Origin: Micromonospora sp. LH3U1
GTDB lineage: Bacteria; Actinomycetota; Actinomycetes; Mycobacteriales; Micromonosporaceae
Direction of reading: 5' to 3'
Length of the DNA: 64,000 nt
NCBI RefSeq assembly: GCF_028475105.1
Contig: NZ_CP116936.1
Coordinates: forward strand, 2,480,001-2,544,000
Shown here: piece by piece, positions 49,576 through 59,094 of the stretch
How positions within the stretch are numbered: the stretch's first letter is position 1
How the letters are laid out: each line of letters begins with the position of its first letter
Position numbers and translations under genes: made by a program
The notes under the pieces: generated by a model
What the model was told of the DNA's origin: nothing
Databases searched by the model: none
Seen by the model: the letters and a program-made list of their open reading frames with translations, nothing else

Positions 49576-51585
49576 GTGTCAGCACCCCGTACCCCCGCCG
49601 TGGCCGACCCCGTCGTCGTCGCCGCCGGGACCACGGCGGCCGACGCGGTGGCCGCGGCCGGACTGCCCGCGAACGGCCCCAAGGCGGTCGTGGTGGTCCG
49701 CGACCCGTCGGGTCAGCTGCGCGACCTGGACTGGGCGCCGGCTGAGGAGACCGTCGTCGAGCCGGTCAGCCTGGATTCGCCCGACGGGCTCAACGTGCTG
49801 CGCCACTCCACCGCGCACGTGCTCGCCCAGGCCGTGCAGGACGTCTTCCCCGAGGCCAAGCTGGGCATCGGCCCGCCGATCGAGAACGGCTTCTACTACG
49901 ACTTCGACGTCGACAAGCCGTTCCAGCCCGATGACCTCAGCAAGCTCGAGAAGCGCATGCAGGAGATCATCAAGTCCGGGCAGCGGTTCCGCCGCCGCCG
50001 CTTCGGCAGCCTCGACGAGGCGCGCTCCGAGCTGGCCGACGAGCCGTTCAAGCTGGAGTTGATCGAGGTCAAGGGCGAGGGCCTGGACACCAACGAGGTG
50101 ATGGAGGTGGGCGGCGGCGAGCTGACCATCTACGACAACCTCGACGCCAAGGAGGACAAGGTCTGCTGGTCGGACCTGTGCCGGGGCCCACACCTGCCGA
50201 CCACCCGACTGATCGGCGCGTTCAAGCTGATGCGCTCGGCCGCCGCGTACTGGCGGGGGTCGGAGAAGAACCCGCAACTGCAGCGGGTGTACGGCACCGC
50301 GTGGCCGACCCGCGACGAGCTCAAGGCGTACCTGAAGCTGTTGGAGGAGGCCGCCCGGCGCGACCACCGCAAGCTCGGCGCGGACCTCGACCTGTTCAGC
50401 TTCCCCGACGAGATCGGCTCCGGCCTGGCGGTCTTCCACCCCAAGGGCGGCATCATCCGCCGGGAGATGGAGGACTACTCGCGGCGCCGGCACGAGGAGG
50501 CGGGGTACGAGTTCGTCAACACCCCGCACATCAGCAAGGCGCAGCTCTTCCACACCTCCGGGCACCTGCCGTACTACGCGGACACCATGTTCCCGCCCAT
50601 GCAGCTGGAGGGCGCGGAATATTACCTCAAGGCCATGAACTGCCCGATGCACAACCTGATCTTCAGGTCGCGCGGGCGGTCGTACCGGGAGCTGCCGCTG
50701 CGGATGTTCGAGTTCGGCACGGTCTACCGGTACGAGAAGTCCGGCGTCGTGCACGGCCTGACCCGGGTTCGTGGCCTGACCCAGGACGACTCGCACATCT
50801 ACTGCACCCGTGAGCAGATGGCCGGCGAGCTGTCCACGCTGCTCAGCTTCGTGCTGGATCTGCTGCGCGACTACGGTCTGGACGACTTCTACCTGGAGCT
50901 GTCCACCCGGGACGACTCGCCCAAGTTCATCGGCGCCGACGAGGACTGGGCCGAGGCGACCGAGGCGCTGCGGACCGCCGCCGCGACGTCCGGGCTGGAG
51001 CTGGTGCCCGACCCGGGTGGCGCGGCGTTCTACGGGCCGAAGATCTCCGTGCAGGCCCGCGACGCGATCGGCCGGACCTGGCAGATGTCCACCATCCAGG
51101 TCGACTTCAACCAGCCGGCGCGGTTCGGGCTGGAGTACCAGGCCGCCGACGGCACCCGGCAGCAGCCCGTGATGATCCACCGGGCGTTGTTCGGGTCGAT
51201 CGAGCGGTTCTTCGGGGTGCTCACCGAGCACTACGCGGGCGCGTTCCCGGCGTGGCTGGCGCCGGTGCAGGTGGTGGGCATCCCGATCCGCGAGGACCAC
51301 ACCGACTACCTGCACGGCTTCGTCGCGGCGCTGCGGGCCGAGGGGATCCGGGCCCAGGTGGACGCGGGTGACGACCGGATGCAGAAGAAGATCCGGACCG
51401 CACAGCAGCAGAAGATCCCGTTCATGGTCATCGCCGGTGACGACGACGTGGCGGCCGGCACGGTCTCCTTCCGCTACCGCGACGGCTCCCAGCGCAACGG
51501 GGTGCCGATCGCCGAGGCGGTGACCCACGTCCTGGACGTGGTCAGCTCGCGAACCAACATCGGCCCCTCGGCCGCCGCGGAGTAG
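49576..51585 (+). CDS. thrS: Threonyl-tRNA synthetase
   Basis: A 669-residue class II synthetase that charges tRNA-Thr. Order: TGS-like N-terminal domain (about 15-75), editing domain with [16 protein letters not shown] (H-x3-H) and the late C-x3-H of DLCRGPHLP, catalytic core with motif 1 ([13 protein letters not shown]), motif 2 ([19 protein letters not shown]), the zinc Cys in KAMNCPMHN, motif 3 ([15 protein letters not shown]), and the anticodon domain ([15 protein letters not shown]). The GTG at 49576 follows GGAGGAG. First gene of the conserved thrS-HIT-pgsA neighbourhood, here interrupted by several insertions. Confidence 0.96.
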   Translation: MSAPRTPAVADPVVVAAGTTAADAVAAAGLPANGPKAVVVVRDPSGQLRDLDWAPAEETVVEPVSLDSPDGLNVLRHSTAHVLAQAVQDVFPEAKLGIGPPIENGFYYDFDVDKPFQPDDLSKLEKRMQEIIKSGQRFRRRRFGSLDEARSELADEPFKLELIEVKGEGLDTNEVMEVGGGELTIYDNLDAKEDKVCWSDLCRGPHLPTTRLIGAFKLMRSAAAYWRGSEKNPQLQRVYGTAWPTRDELKAYLKLLEEAARRDHRKLGADLDLFSFPDEIGSGLAVFHPKGGIIRREMEDYSRRRHEEAGYEFVNTPHISKAQLFHTSGHLPYYADTMFPPMQLEGAEYYLKAMNCPMHNLIFRSRGRSYRELPLRMFEFGTVYRYEKSGVVHGLTRVRGLTQDDSHIYCTREQMAGELSTLLSFVLDLLRDYGLDDFYLELSTRDDSPKFIGADEDWAEATEALRTAAATSGLELVPDPGGAAFYGPKISVQARDAIGRTWQMSTIQVDFNQPARFGLEYQAADGTRQQPVMIHRALFGSIERFFGVLTEHYAGAFPAWLAPVQVVGIPIREDHTDYLHGFVAALRAEGIRAQVDAGDDRMQKKIRTAQQQKIPFMVIAGDDDVAAGTVSFRYRDGSQRNGVPIAEAVTHVLDVVSSRTNIGPSAAAE

Positions 51586-51612
51586 CACGCGGTCGCTCGG
51601 TCGATCGGTCGA

Positions 51613-51687
51613 AGATCGCGCACGATCCACGAAGTAGTGGCCTCCCCGCGCCGGGGAGGCCACTACTTCTCTGTTCAAGCGCGATCT
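51613..51687. terminator. Nested inverted repeat after thrS
   Basis: An inner perfect 17-bp stem (51631-51647 with 51653-51669, 5-nt loop) sits inside an outer 9-bp inverted repeat (AGATCGCGC, 51613-51621 with 51679-51687). It lies between convergent thrS and the carboxypeptidase gene and probably terminates both. Confidence 0.75.
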
Positions 51688-51730
51688 CTGCCGTCGCGGC
51701 CACCGGTCGCCGGGGCCGGACGGTCCGGCG

Positions 51731-52459
51731 TCAGATGCCGCAGTTCGGCGCGGACCAACCGCCCACCGCCGCCACATGGGTGTGGTCGTTGTGGTCCGGG
51801 TAACCGGGGCCGAGGATCTGCCCGAAGCCGTGGTTGCGGGCCTGCTGGGCCAGCCGGCAGAACGACGGTGACCCGACCAGGTCCACCCCGTCGCCGTACA
51901 GGTGCCGGCTGTTCGACGCCCCGCCGACTGCGCTGTTGCAGGCGTAGCTGCGGAAGCTGCTGCTGATCGCGATGTTCACGTCGCCGAGGGCGTGCCGCAG
52001 GGCCTGGAGCTTCCACATCGAGACGAGCGCGTTGAACCGCGCGGTGCTCGCCGCGACCGCGCCGCCGGACCAGGTGCTGTTGCAGTTGTTCAGCTCGGCA
52101 TAGCTGAAGTTGACCGGGGTGCAGTCGTCGTCCTGGAGGGCGTAGAGCCGGTTGAAGGTCTGCGCGCCGGCGACGCCGTCCGCCGACATCCCGTACGCCT
52201 GCTGGAAGCGGATGACCGCGGACCTGGTGGCCGGGCCGAACGCGCCGTCGATGGTGAGAACGGCGCCGTAGCCGGGGTAGCCGGCGACCCGGATCTGGAG
52301 TTGCCGGACGTCTTCGCCGGACATCCCCTGGGCCAGGGCGCGACCCCAGGTGTAGCAGCCGTCGGCCTGTGCTGCGCCGGCGGTGAGGGTGACGCCGGCC
52401 ACTGTGGTGGCGGCGGTCAGTGCGAGCGCCGCGAGGATTCTGCCGAGCCGTTGGATCAT
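51731..52459 (-). CDS. Secreted zinc D-Ala-D-Ala carboxypeptidase (M15) with peptidoglycan-binding domain
   Basis: A 242-residue exported protein. Signal peptide from residue 1 (ILAALALTAATTVAGVTLTA) to the AQA-DG cleavage near 31. Residues 33-105 are a PG_binding_1 domain (DVRQLQIRVAGYPGYG, IDGAFGPATRSAVIRFQQ). Residues 115-242 are a peptidase M15A-like domain with zinc ligands in SNSRHLYGDGVDLVG (His, Asp) and DHNDHTHVAAVGG (His). This is the layout of the Streptomyces albus G DD-peptidase, which trims stem peptides in the wall. GGAGAGG precedes the ATG. Upstream are two direct repeats. Confidence 0.9.
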   Translation of the reverse strand: MIQRLGRILAALALTAATTVAGVTLTAGAAQADGCYTWGRALAQGMSGEDVRQLQIRVAGYPGYGAVLTIDGAFGPATRSAVIRFQQAYGMSADGVAGAQTFNRLYALQDDDCTPVNFSYAELNNCNSTWSGGAVAASTARFNALVSMWKLQALRHALGDVNIAISSSFRSYACNSAVGGASNSRHLYGDGVDLVGSPSFCRLAQQARNHGFGQILGPGYPDHNDHTHVAAVGGWSAPNCGI

Positions 52460-52478
52460 GTACCTCTCCATCGTTAAA

Positions 52479-52506
52479 TGGAAGTTTCTGAATGTGTGGA
52501 AGTTTC
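52479..52506. promoter_or_regulatory. Direct repeat TGGAAGTTTC upstream of the carboxypeptidase gene
   Basis: Identical copies at 52479-52488 and 52497-52506, period 18 bp, in an AT-richer stretch just upstream of the M15 gene start (on the minus strand GAAACTTCCA). May be a regulator site near the promoter. Confidence 0.4.
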
Positions 52507-52599
52507 AGGTATCGACGTCGATCCGTCAATAACTTGCAGCAAGGAGTTTCCCGGCGGCTGGTGTCGCGGCCCGCCCGCGCGGCTCCGTAGGATCGGCAC

Positions 52600-53148
52600 G
52601 TGACTGGGGCGGAACGGGACGCGGACATCGGCGGCATGGCGGACGGCCTGGAGCGGCTCTGGACGCCGCACCGGATGACCTACATCTCCGGCGAGGACCG
52701 TCCGGCCGAGGGCTACGAGAAGCCGACCGGCTGCCCCTTCTGCCGGGGGCCCAAGCTGCCGCCGGAGGAGAGCCTGGTGGTGGCCCGTGGTGAGCACGTC
52801 TTCGTGGTGCTCAACCTCTACCCGTACAACCCCGGGCACCTGCTGGTCTGCCCCTACCGACACGTCGCCGACTACACCGACCTGGACGTGCCGGAGACCA
52901 CCGAGCTGGCGTCGTACACCCAGACCGCGATGCGGGTGATCCGCAAGGTGAGCAACGCGCACGGCTTCAACCTGGGCATGAACCAGGGCGGGGTGGCCGG
53001 CGCCGGCATCGCCGCACACCTGCACCAGCACGTGGTGCCGCGCTGGGGCGGCGACGCGAACTTCATGCCGGTCATCGGCCGCACCAAGGTCCTGCCGCAG
53101 CTGCTCGGCGACACCCGCGACCTGCTCGCCCGCGCCTGGCCGTCCTGA
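52600..53148 (+). CDS. HIT-domain protein (histidine triad nucleotide hydrolase/phosphorylase)
   Basis: A 182-residue HIT protein. Zinc-type CPFC appears near residue 45, VVLNLYPYNPGHLLVCPYRHV near 72, and the histidine triad HLHQHVVPRW near 138. It matches the actinobacterial Ap4A phosphorylase/hydrolase-like branch (Rv2613c in M. tuberculosis), found next to pgsA; here a few genes separate them. It cleaves or phosphorolyses diadenosine polyphosphates. GTG 52600 is used; no strong ribosome site. Confidence 0.88.
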   Translation: MTGAERDADIGGMADGLERLWTPHRMTYISGEDRPAEGYEKPTGCPFCRGPKLPPEESLVVARGEHVFVVLNLYPYNPGHLLVCPYRHVADYTDLDVPETTELASYTQTAMRVIRKVSNAHGFNLGMNQGGVAGAGIAAHLHQHVVPRWGGDANFMPVIGRTKVLPQLLGDTRDLLARAWPS

Positions 53149-53182
53149 CCGCCGCTGGCGCGCGGCGTCCCCGCCGGTCCGG

Positions 53183-53665
53183 CTACTCGGCGCGCAGCAG
53201 CGGGGTCAGCTCCGGCCAGCTCTCCACCCGGTGTACGCGGGGAAGCAGCGCGGCGTGTGCGGCGACCTCCGCCGGACGGGGCCGGAACAGGAAGCGGTGC
53301 GGCACCGAGTCGAGGTAGCCGAGCACCTCCAGCTTGTCGTCCACGAAGTGGGTCAGCCCGAGCCGCCGGGCGATCGGTGCCTTGTCCGGCCGGGTGCGGC
53401 AGAAGTGCACCCGCTCCACCGAGATGCCGGTGCGCGCCGCGAAGTCGTGGTGGGCCAACCACTCCCGGGTGCGCCGCTCGATGGACTCCCCGCACTTGGA
53501 CACCAGGTGCACCTCGTCGAACGCCGGGCCGAGCGCCGCGAGCGCGTCGAAAGCCCCGTCGACGCGGGGAGTACGCAGGTAGTGCGCGCCGAAGAACGAC
53601 GTGTCGGCGTCTCCGTCGGCCGGCTCGATGATCACGCCGCCGATGTCCACACCCAGCCTCCGCAT
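53183..53665 (-). CDS. HAD-like protein
   Basis: A 160-residue protein starting MRRLGVDIGGVIIEPADGD. The first motif has the nucleophile Asp in a D-I-G-G form without the usual second Asp; a late HFVDDKLEVLGYL matches the motif IV acidic pair. It lacks a cap domain. It may be a minimal phosphatase or an inactive relative. ATG 53665 begins the fold; ATG 53677 would add MIVG. Convergent with the HIT gene. Confidence 0.65.
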   Translation of the reverse strand: MRRLGVDIGGVIIEPADGDADTSFFGAHYLRTPRVDGAFDALAALGPAFDEVHLVSKCGESIERRTREWLAHHDFAARTGISVERVHFCRTRPDKAPIARRLGLTHFVDDKLEVLGYLDSVPHRFLFRPRPAEVAAHAALLPRVHRVESWPELTPLLRAE

Positions 53666-53763
53666 GCCGACGATCATGCCGCACCGGACCGGTGGTTGCG
53701 TACCCACGATCCCGCACCGGGATCTGCTGCGCCCCGACCCGGCGGAGGTGGCACGATCGGCCG

Positions 53764-54822
53764 ATGGCAGTCACGACACGGACTTTGGGGCGCAGCGGCA
53801 TCGAAGTCAGCGCCCTCGGCATGGGGTGCTGGGCGATCGGCGGGCCCTGGGCGGAGGGCACCCAGCCGCTGGGCTGGGGCGCGGTCGACGACGACGAGTC
53901 GGTGCGCGCGGTACGCCGCGCGCTCGAGGAGGGCATCACCCTCTTCGACACCGCCGACACGTACGGCGCCGGGCACGGGGAGCGGGTGCTCGGCCGGGCG
54001 CTCGCCGGTCGCCGCGACGAGGCCGTGATCGCCACCAAGTGGGGCTACACGTTCGACGAGGAGAGCCGACAGGCCACCGGGGAGGACGCGTCGCCCGCGT
54101 ACCTGCGACGGGCCGTGACCGACTCGCTACGCCGGCTGGACACCGACCGGATCGACCTCTACCAGCTGCACCTGGCCGACCTGTCGGTGCCGCGGGCGCA
54201 GGCGCTGGTCGGCACCTGCGAAGACCTGGTCGCCGAGGGCCTCATCCGGGCGTACGGGTGGAGCACCGACCGCCCCGACCGGGCCACCGCGTTCGGGCAC
54301 GCCGCCGCCGGTGCCACCGCCGTGCAGCACACCCTGTCGGTGCTGCGCGACGCCCCCGAGCTGCTCGCGGTCTGCGACAAGTACGACCTGGCGAGCGTCA
54401 ACCAGGGCCCGCTGGGAATGGGGCTGCTCACCGGCAAGTACTCGGCCGGATCGACACTGCCCCGCGACGACGTACGTGGGTTGGCCCCGGGCTGGTTGGA
54501 GTGGTTCCGTGGTGGCCGGCCGGCACCGGAGTGGCTGCGCCGGGTCGGCGCGGTCCGCGCCGCGCTCACCGCCGACGGGCGCACCCTCGCCCAGGGGGCG
54601 CTGGGCTGGATCTGGGCGCGCAGCGGTCGCACCATCCCGATTCCGGGCTGCCGTACGGTCGCCCAGGTCGAGGAGAACGCCGCGGCGCTGCACTGGGGCC
54701 CTTTGCCGGCGGACCAGTTCGTTGAGGTGGAACGGCAGCTGGCTGCCCTGCGCACCGCCGCTCTCCGCGACGCCGACCGCCCCCACTGGCCACGCCCCAC
54801 CCACCCCACAACCCACCCCTGA
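53764..54822 (+). CDS. Aldo/keto reductase
   Basis: A 352-residue AKR, second in the window but not close to the first (42107). Asp and Tyr are in LFDTADTYGAGHGERVLG, Lys in VIATKWGYTF and His in YQLHLADLSV. The cofactor loop is IPGCRTVAQVEEN. It resembles the YajO/pyridoxal reductase-like group. GGAGGTGG lies 13 nt before the ATG. The last codons run into a C-rich tract that precedes a long inverted repeat. Confidence 0.86.
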   Translation: MAVTTRTLGRSGIEVSALGMGCWAIGGPWAEGTQPLGWGAVDDDESVRAVRRALEEGITLFDTADTYGAGHGERVLGRALAGRRDEAVIATKWGYTFDEESRQATGEDASPAYLRRAVTDSLRRLDTDRIDLYQLHLADLSVPRAQALVGTCEDLVAEGLIRAYGWSTDRPDRATAFGHAAAGATAVQHTLSVLRDAPELLAVCDKYDLASVNQGPLGMGLLTGKYSAGSTLPRDDVRGLAPGWLEWFRGGRPAPEWLRRVGAVRAALTADGRTLAQGALGWIWARSGRTIPIPGCRTVAQVEENAAALHWGPLPADQFVEVERQLAALRTAALRDADRPHWPRPTHPTTHP

Positions 54823-54894
54823 GAGCTGTGCGGGCGCCGCACGGGCCGCCGTCGATCACTCGCGCTGGGGATCCGGGCTGGCCGGTCCAGTTGT

Positions 54895-54973
54895 GCGCCC
54901 TTTGCTCTGCTTCAACGGGGGCAACAACATGGTGCTGTTGGTGTTGCCTTGAGTGAAGCAGAGCAAAGGGCGC
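54895..54973. terminator. Perfect 20-bp inverted repeat with structured loop
   Basis: Arms 54895-54914 and 54954-54973 are exact complements (GCGCCCTTTGCTCTGCTTCA). The 39-nt loop can itself fold (GGCAACAACA with TGTTGGTGTTGCC, bulged), and partial pairing continues outside the arms. It lies between the convergent reductase and EF-G2 genes and so may terminate both. Confidence 0.7.
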
Positions 54974-55020
54974 GAACCAGTGACCGGGTCCCGGGGACGT
55001 CGAGCGGGCCCGGCGTGGGG

Positions 55021-57177
55021 TCAGGGGGTGTGTTCTTTGCGGATCTGGTCGGCCAGGTGGGCGGGCATGGGGTCGTGGCGGACGAAGTGGCGGCGGAAGG
55101 TGCCGGTGCCAGCCGTCATCGAGCGCAGCTCGACGGCGTAGCGGAGCAACTCGGTGGCCGGCACCTCGGCGTGCACCAGGCTGCGGCCCTCGGCCTGCGG
55201 GTCCGGTTCGGTCCCGAGCACTCGGCCGCGTCGGCCGGACAGATCGCCCAGCACCGTGCCCACCGAGCCGTCCGGCACCCGGATGGTGACCTCGTCGATG
55301 GGCTCCAGCAGCGCCGGCTGGCCCCGGTCGGCGGCGTCGCGCAGGGCCAACGCGCCGGCGGTCTGGAAGGCCGCGTCGGACGAGTCGACGCTGTGCGCCT
55401 TCCCGTCGACCAGGGTCACCCGCAGGTCCACCACCGGGTGGCCGACGACCAGACCGCGCTCGAGTTGGGCACGGACGCCCTTCTCCACCGACGGGATGTA
55501 GTTGTGCGGCACCGCGCCGCCGACGACCCGGTCGACGAACTCGAAGCCACTGCCCGGAGGCAGGGGCTCGACCTCGATGTCGCAGACCGCGTACTGGCCG
55601 TGGCCCCCGGACTGCTTGACGTGCCGGCCGTGCCCCGTCGTGGGCACGGTCAGCGTCTCGCGCAGCGACACCTTGACCGGCTCGGTGTCCACCTCGACAC
55701 CACCGGCGCGGAGCCGGTCGAGCACCACGTCCGCGTGTGCCTCGCCCATGCACCAGAGCACCAGCTGGTGGGTCTCCGGGTTGCGCTCCAGCCGCAGCGT
55801 GGGGTCGCCGGCGACCAGACGGGCGAGGTTGCGGGCCAGTGCGTCCTCGTCGGCGCGGCTGTGGGCGACGATGGCCACCGGCAGCAGCGGCTCCGGCATC
55901 TCCCAGGGTGCGATCAGCAGCGGGTCGCCCTTGGCGGAGATGGTGTCGCCGGTCTCGGCGCTGCCCGACTTGGTGATCGCACAGATGTCGCCGGCCACGC
56001 AGAGCTGCACCTCGCGCAAAGTGGCGCCCAGCGGGGTGTAGATGTGCCCGACCCGCTCGTCGGCGTCGTGGTCGGGGTGCCCGCGTTCGGCCATGCCGTG
56101 CCCGGAGACGTGCACGATCTGGTCGGGGCGCAGCGTGCCGGAGAAGACCCGGACCAGCGACACCCGCCCGACGTGGCGGTCGACGGTGGTCTTGACGACC
56201 TCGGCGACCAACGGTCCGTCCGGGTCGCAGGTCAGCGGCGGACGCGGTGAGCCGTCCACGCCCGTCACGGCCGGCAACTCGTGCTCCAGCGGCGACGGGA
56301 ACGCGGCGGTCAGCACCTCCAGCAGCACGTCCAGCCCGACACCGGTCTGGGCGCAGACCGGCACCACCGGGTAGAAGTGGCCCCGGGCGACGGCCTTCTC
56401 CAGGTCGTCGATGAGCACCTCGGTGCTGATCTCCTCGCCGTCGAGGTAGCGGTCCATGAGGGTCTCGTCCTCGCTCTCGGCGATGATCCCCTCGATCAGC
56501 TCGTCGCGGGACTCGTCGATGGCCCGCTGGTGCTCCGGGTCCGGGTCGCGGACGTCGGCCGGGAGCCCGGCGGTGTAGTCGAAGACCCGGCGGGTGATCA
56601 GGCCGAGCAGGCCGTCGGTGGACACACCGTCGTCGCCGAGCAGAGGCAGGTAGAGGGGCATCACGTTGTCGCCGAAGAGGCGCTGGCAGAGCGCCACCGC
56701 CTCGTCGACGTCGGCGCGGGGCTGGTCCAGTCGGGCCACCGCGACCGCGCGGGGCATGTCGACGGCCGCGCACTCCTCCCACAGCGCGACGGTGGCGGCG
56801 TCCATGCCACCCGCCGCGGAGACGACGAAGAGCGCGGCGTCGGCGGCCCGCAGCCCGGCGCGCAGCTCGCCGACGAAGTCGGCGTACCCGGGGGTGTCCA
56901 GCAGGTTGACCTTGATGCCGTTGTGCAGCAGCGGCGCGCAGGACAGGCTGACCGAGCGCTGTTGCCGTACGGCCGCGGGGTCGTGGTCGCCGACCGTGGT
57001 GCCGTCGACCACGGTGCCGGCCCGGCCGATCGTGCCGGTGGCCGCGAGTAGCGCCTCGACCAGGGTCGTCTTGCCCGCCCCGGAGTGCCCGACGAGCACC
57101 ACGTTGCGAACCCGCTCGGGCTCGGTCATCACCGGCGTGCCGCCGGTGGAACCCTTCTCCTGATTTTTTTGCGCCAT
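55021..57177 (-). CDS. fusA2: Elongation factor G-like protein EF-G2
   Basis: A 718-residue translational GTPase paralogue. G1 GHSGAGKTTLVEALLA near residue 30, G3 DTPGYADFVGEL near 95, G4 altered to VARLDQPRAD in place of NKxD, then EF-G domains II-V (HIYTPLGATLREVQLCVAGD, GHGQYAVCDIEVEPLPPGSGFEF). The degenerate G4 motif and missing switch features set it apart from canonical FusA; relatives such as mycobacterial FusA2 (Rv0120c) have no proven translocase activity. GGGAGGTGC lies before the ATG. Divergent from pgsA across 250 bp without another gene. Confidence 0.88.
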   Translation of the reverse strand: MAQKNQEKGSTGGTPVMTEPERVRNVVLVGHSGAGKTTLVEALLAATGTIGRAGTVVDGTTVGDHDPAAVRQQRSVSLSCAPLLHNGIKVNLLDTPGYADFVGELRAGLRAADAALFVVSAAGGMDAATVALWEECAAVDMPRAVAVARLDQPRADVDEAVALCQRLFGDNVMPLYLPLLGDDGVSTDGLLGLITRRVFDYTAGLPADVRDPDPEHQRAIDESRDELIEGIIAESEDETLMDRYLDGEEISTEVLIDDLEKAVARGHFYPVVPVCAQTGVGLDVLLEVLTAAFPSPLEHELPAVTGVDGSPRPPLTCDPDGPLVAEVVKTTVDRHVGRVSLVRVFSGTLRPDQIVHVSGHGMAERGHPDHDADERVGHIYTPLGATLREVQLCVAGDICAITKSGSAETGDTISAKGDPLLIAPWEMPEPLLPVAIVAHSRADEDALARNLARLVAGDPTLRLERNPETHQLVLWCMGEAHADVVLDRLRAGGVEVDTEPVKVSLRETLTVPTTGHGRHVKQSGGHGQYAVCDIEVEPLPPGSGFEFVDRVVGGAVPHNYIPSVEKGVRAQLERGLVVGHPVVDLRVTLVDGKAHSVDSSDAAFQTAGALALRDAADRGQPALLEPIDEVTIRVPDGSVGTVLGDLSGRRGRVLGTEPDPQAEGRSLVHAEVPATELLRYAVELRSMTAGTGTFRRHFVRHDPMPAHLADQIRKEHTP

Positions 57178-57427
57178 GGGGCGCACCTCCCTCAGCCGGT
57201 GGTGGGTGGCGACCGCCGCGCGACGGAGAGCGGCCCGGGGCGAGTGCGCGGCGATATCCTCCGGTGGTCTGCTGCACAGCGGGAACGGGACGGGCGGACG
57301 GGTGAGCTGGCTCACCTCCCGGCTCGATCTCACACCCGTTGTCGGGTAGGCACAAGCTTCTCCTGGGCGGGTCGGCGGGACCGGCCGTTCCGCCGGAGCT
57401 GGGCGGACCGTTATCGTGGGGACCGCC

Positions 57428-58057
57428 ATGGCGAAGATCTTCCAAGTGTCGGCCCGCGCGGGGATGACCCGCGTCGTCGAGCCGATTGCCCGCGCCCTTC
57501 TGCGCGCGGGCGTTACTCCCAATGCCGTCACCGTTGCGGGCACCGTTGGTGTGCTCGTCGGCGCGCTCGGCTTCGGTGCTCGCGGCCACCTGGTCGCGGG
57601 CGCGTTGATCGTTACCCTGTTCGCGCTCACCGACCTGCTCGACGGGACGATGGCCCGGATGAGCGGTGGCTCCACCAAGTTCGGGGCGTTCCTCGACTCA
57701 AGCATGGACCGGGTCGCCGACAGCGCCGTCTTCGGTGCGGTCGCGTACTGGCTGGCCACGCAGGGCAACCACTCCGGGGTGGCTGCCGCGTTGGTCTGCC
57801 TGGCCGCCGGCGGTCTGGTCTCCTACGTGAAGGCTCGCGCCGAAGGGCTCGGCATGACCTGCAACGTGGGCATCGCGGAGCGCACCGAGCGGCTGCTGAT
57901 CGTCGGGGTCGGTGGGATCCTCACCGGCCTGCACGTGAAGCCGGCGCTGGAGATCGCGCTGTGGCTGCTCGCCGCAGTGTCGATCTTCACGGTGGGGCAG
58001 CGGATGACGCACGTCTACCGCCAGGCCCAGCAGCTCCAGCCGGACGGCCAGGCGTGA
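57428..58057 (+). CDS. pgsA: Phosphatidylinositol phosphate synthase (CDP-alcohol phosphatidyltransferase)
   Basis: A 209-residue membrane enzyme with about six helices that condenses CDP-diacylglycerol with inositol 1-phosphate. The CDP-alcohol signature D-x2-DG-x2-AR-x8-G-x3-D-x3-D is present at DLLDGTMARMSGGSTKFGAF continuing to LDSSMDR (residues 65-91). It supplies the lipid for the acyltransferase and PimA encoded next. ATG 57428 begins MAKIFQVSARAGMTRVVEPI, the conserved start. It is 46 bp upstream of the acyltransferase on the same strand. Confidence 0.92.
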   Translation: MAKIFQVSARAGMTRVVEPIARALLRAGVTPNAVTVAGTVGVLVGALGFGARGHLVAGALIVTLFALTDLLDGTMARMSGGSTKFGAFLDSSMDRVADSAVFGAVAYWLATQGNHSGVAAALVCLAAGGLVSYVKARAEGLGMTCNVGIAERTERLLIVGVGGILTGLHVKPALEIALWLLAAVSIFTVGQRMTHVYRQAQQLQPDGQA

Positions 58058-58103
58058 GTGGCGCGTCGGCGACCCGGCGCCGGACGACCGGCGGCCGGGC
58101 CGC

Positions 58104-59036
58104 GTGAACCTCACCGAGCTCGGCTACGTCGCCGGCTGGCGGGTGGTCCGGGCGCTACCTCGCCCGCTGGTGGCGGCGGCGTTCCAGGCGGGCGCGGACC
58201 GCGCCCACCGCGCCGGCGGCGCGGGTACGGCCCGACTGCGCGCGAACCTGCGCCGGGTGGTCGGCCCGGAGCTGCCCGAGGACGAGCTGGACGATCTCGT
58301 CAAGCGCGGGCTCCGCTCGTACGCCCGGTACTGGATGGAGGCGTTCCGCCTGCCCGCGTTGAGTCGAGAGCAGATCCTGTCCGGCTTCCGGCTCGATGGC
58401 GCGGAGATGCTCGCCGCCGACGTGGCCGCCGGTCGGGGCGCGGTGGTGGCGCTGCCGCACGCCGGCAACTGGGACGCCGCGGGCGCCTGGGTGGCGGCCA
58501 CCGGTTGGCCGATCACCACGGTCATGGAGCGGCTCAAGCCGGAGGGCGTGTACAAGCGTTTCCTGGCGTTCCGAGAGGTCCTCGGGATGGAGATTCTGCC
58601 GACCCACGGTGGGCCGCGCCCGGCGTTCGACGTGCTGCTGGACCGCGTACGTGCCGGCGCGGTGGTGCCGCTGTTGGCCGACCGGGACCTCTCCGCCCGT
58701 GGGGTGGAGGTGGACTTCTTCGGCGGGAAGACCCGGATGCCGGCCGGGCCTGCGCTGCTCGCCCTGCACACCGGTGCGCCCCTCTACGTGGCCTCGTTGT
58801 GGTACGAATCGGACACGGCGTGCGCGGCGCTGGCCGGCCCGCTGCCGGTGCCGGGGCCCGAGGTGGGGCCCCTGGACCAGCGGGTCCGATTGCTGACCCA
58901 GCTGATCGCCGACCGTCTGGCGGCGGGCATCGCCCGGCATCCGGAAGACTGGCACATGTTGCAGCGGATGTGGCTGGACCAGCGGGGGGCGGGGGACGGC
59001 ACGGCGCTGCCCTCGTCGGCCTCCGGTCAGGGCTGA
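58104..59036 (+). CDS. Phosphatidylinositol mannoside acyltransferase (LpxL-like)
   Basis: A 310-residue membrane-associated acyltransferase of the LpxL/HtrB family, like mycobacterial PatA (Rv2611c), which acylates the 2-linked mannose of PIM. The catalytic His is in VVALPHAGNWDAAGAW (H-x4-D/E type), and GAVVPLLADRDLSARGVEVD gives the second conserved block. A weak N-terminal hydrophobic helix is present. The GTG at 58104 follows a modest purine stretch. It lies between pgsA and pimA, as in mycobacteria. Confidence 0.9.
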   Translation: MNLTELGYVAGWRVVRALPRPLVAAAFQAGADRAHRAGGAGTARLRANLRRVVGPELPEDELDDLVKRGLRSYARYWMEAFRLPALSREQILSGFRLDGAEMLAADVAAGRGAVVALPHAGNWDAAGAWVAATGWPITTVMERLKPEGVYKRFLAFREVLGMEILPTHGGPRPAFDVLLDRVRAGAVVPLLADRDLSARGVEVDFFGGKTRMPAGPALLALHTGAPLYVASLWYESDTACAALAGPLPVPGPEVGPLDQRVRLLTQLIADRLAAGIARHPEDWHMLQRMWLDQRGAGDGTALPSSASGQG

Positions 59037-59094
59037 GGGGGTGGTGGGCACGGTGGGATGGTGTCCCGCAGTCGTGGACAGGGGGCGCTGACGC

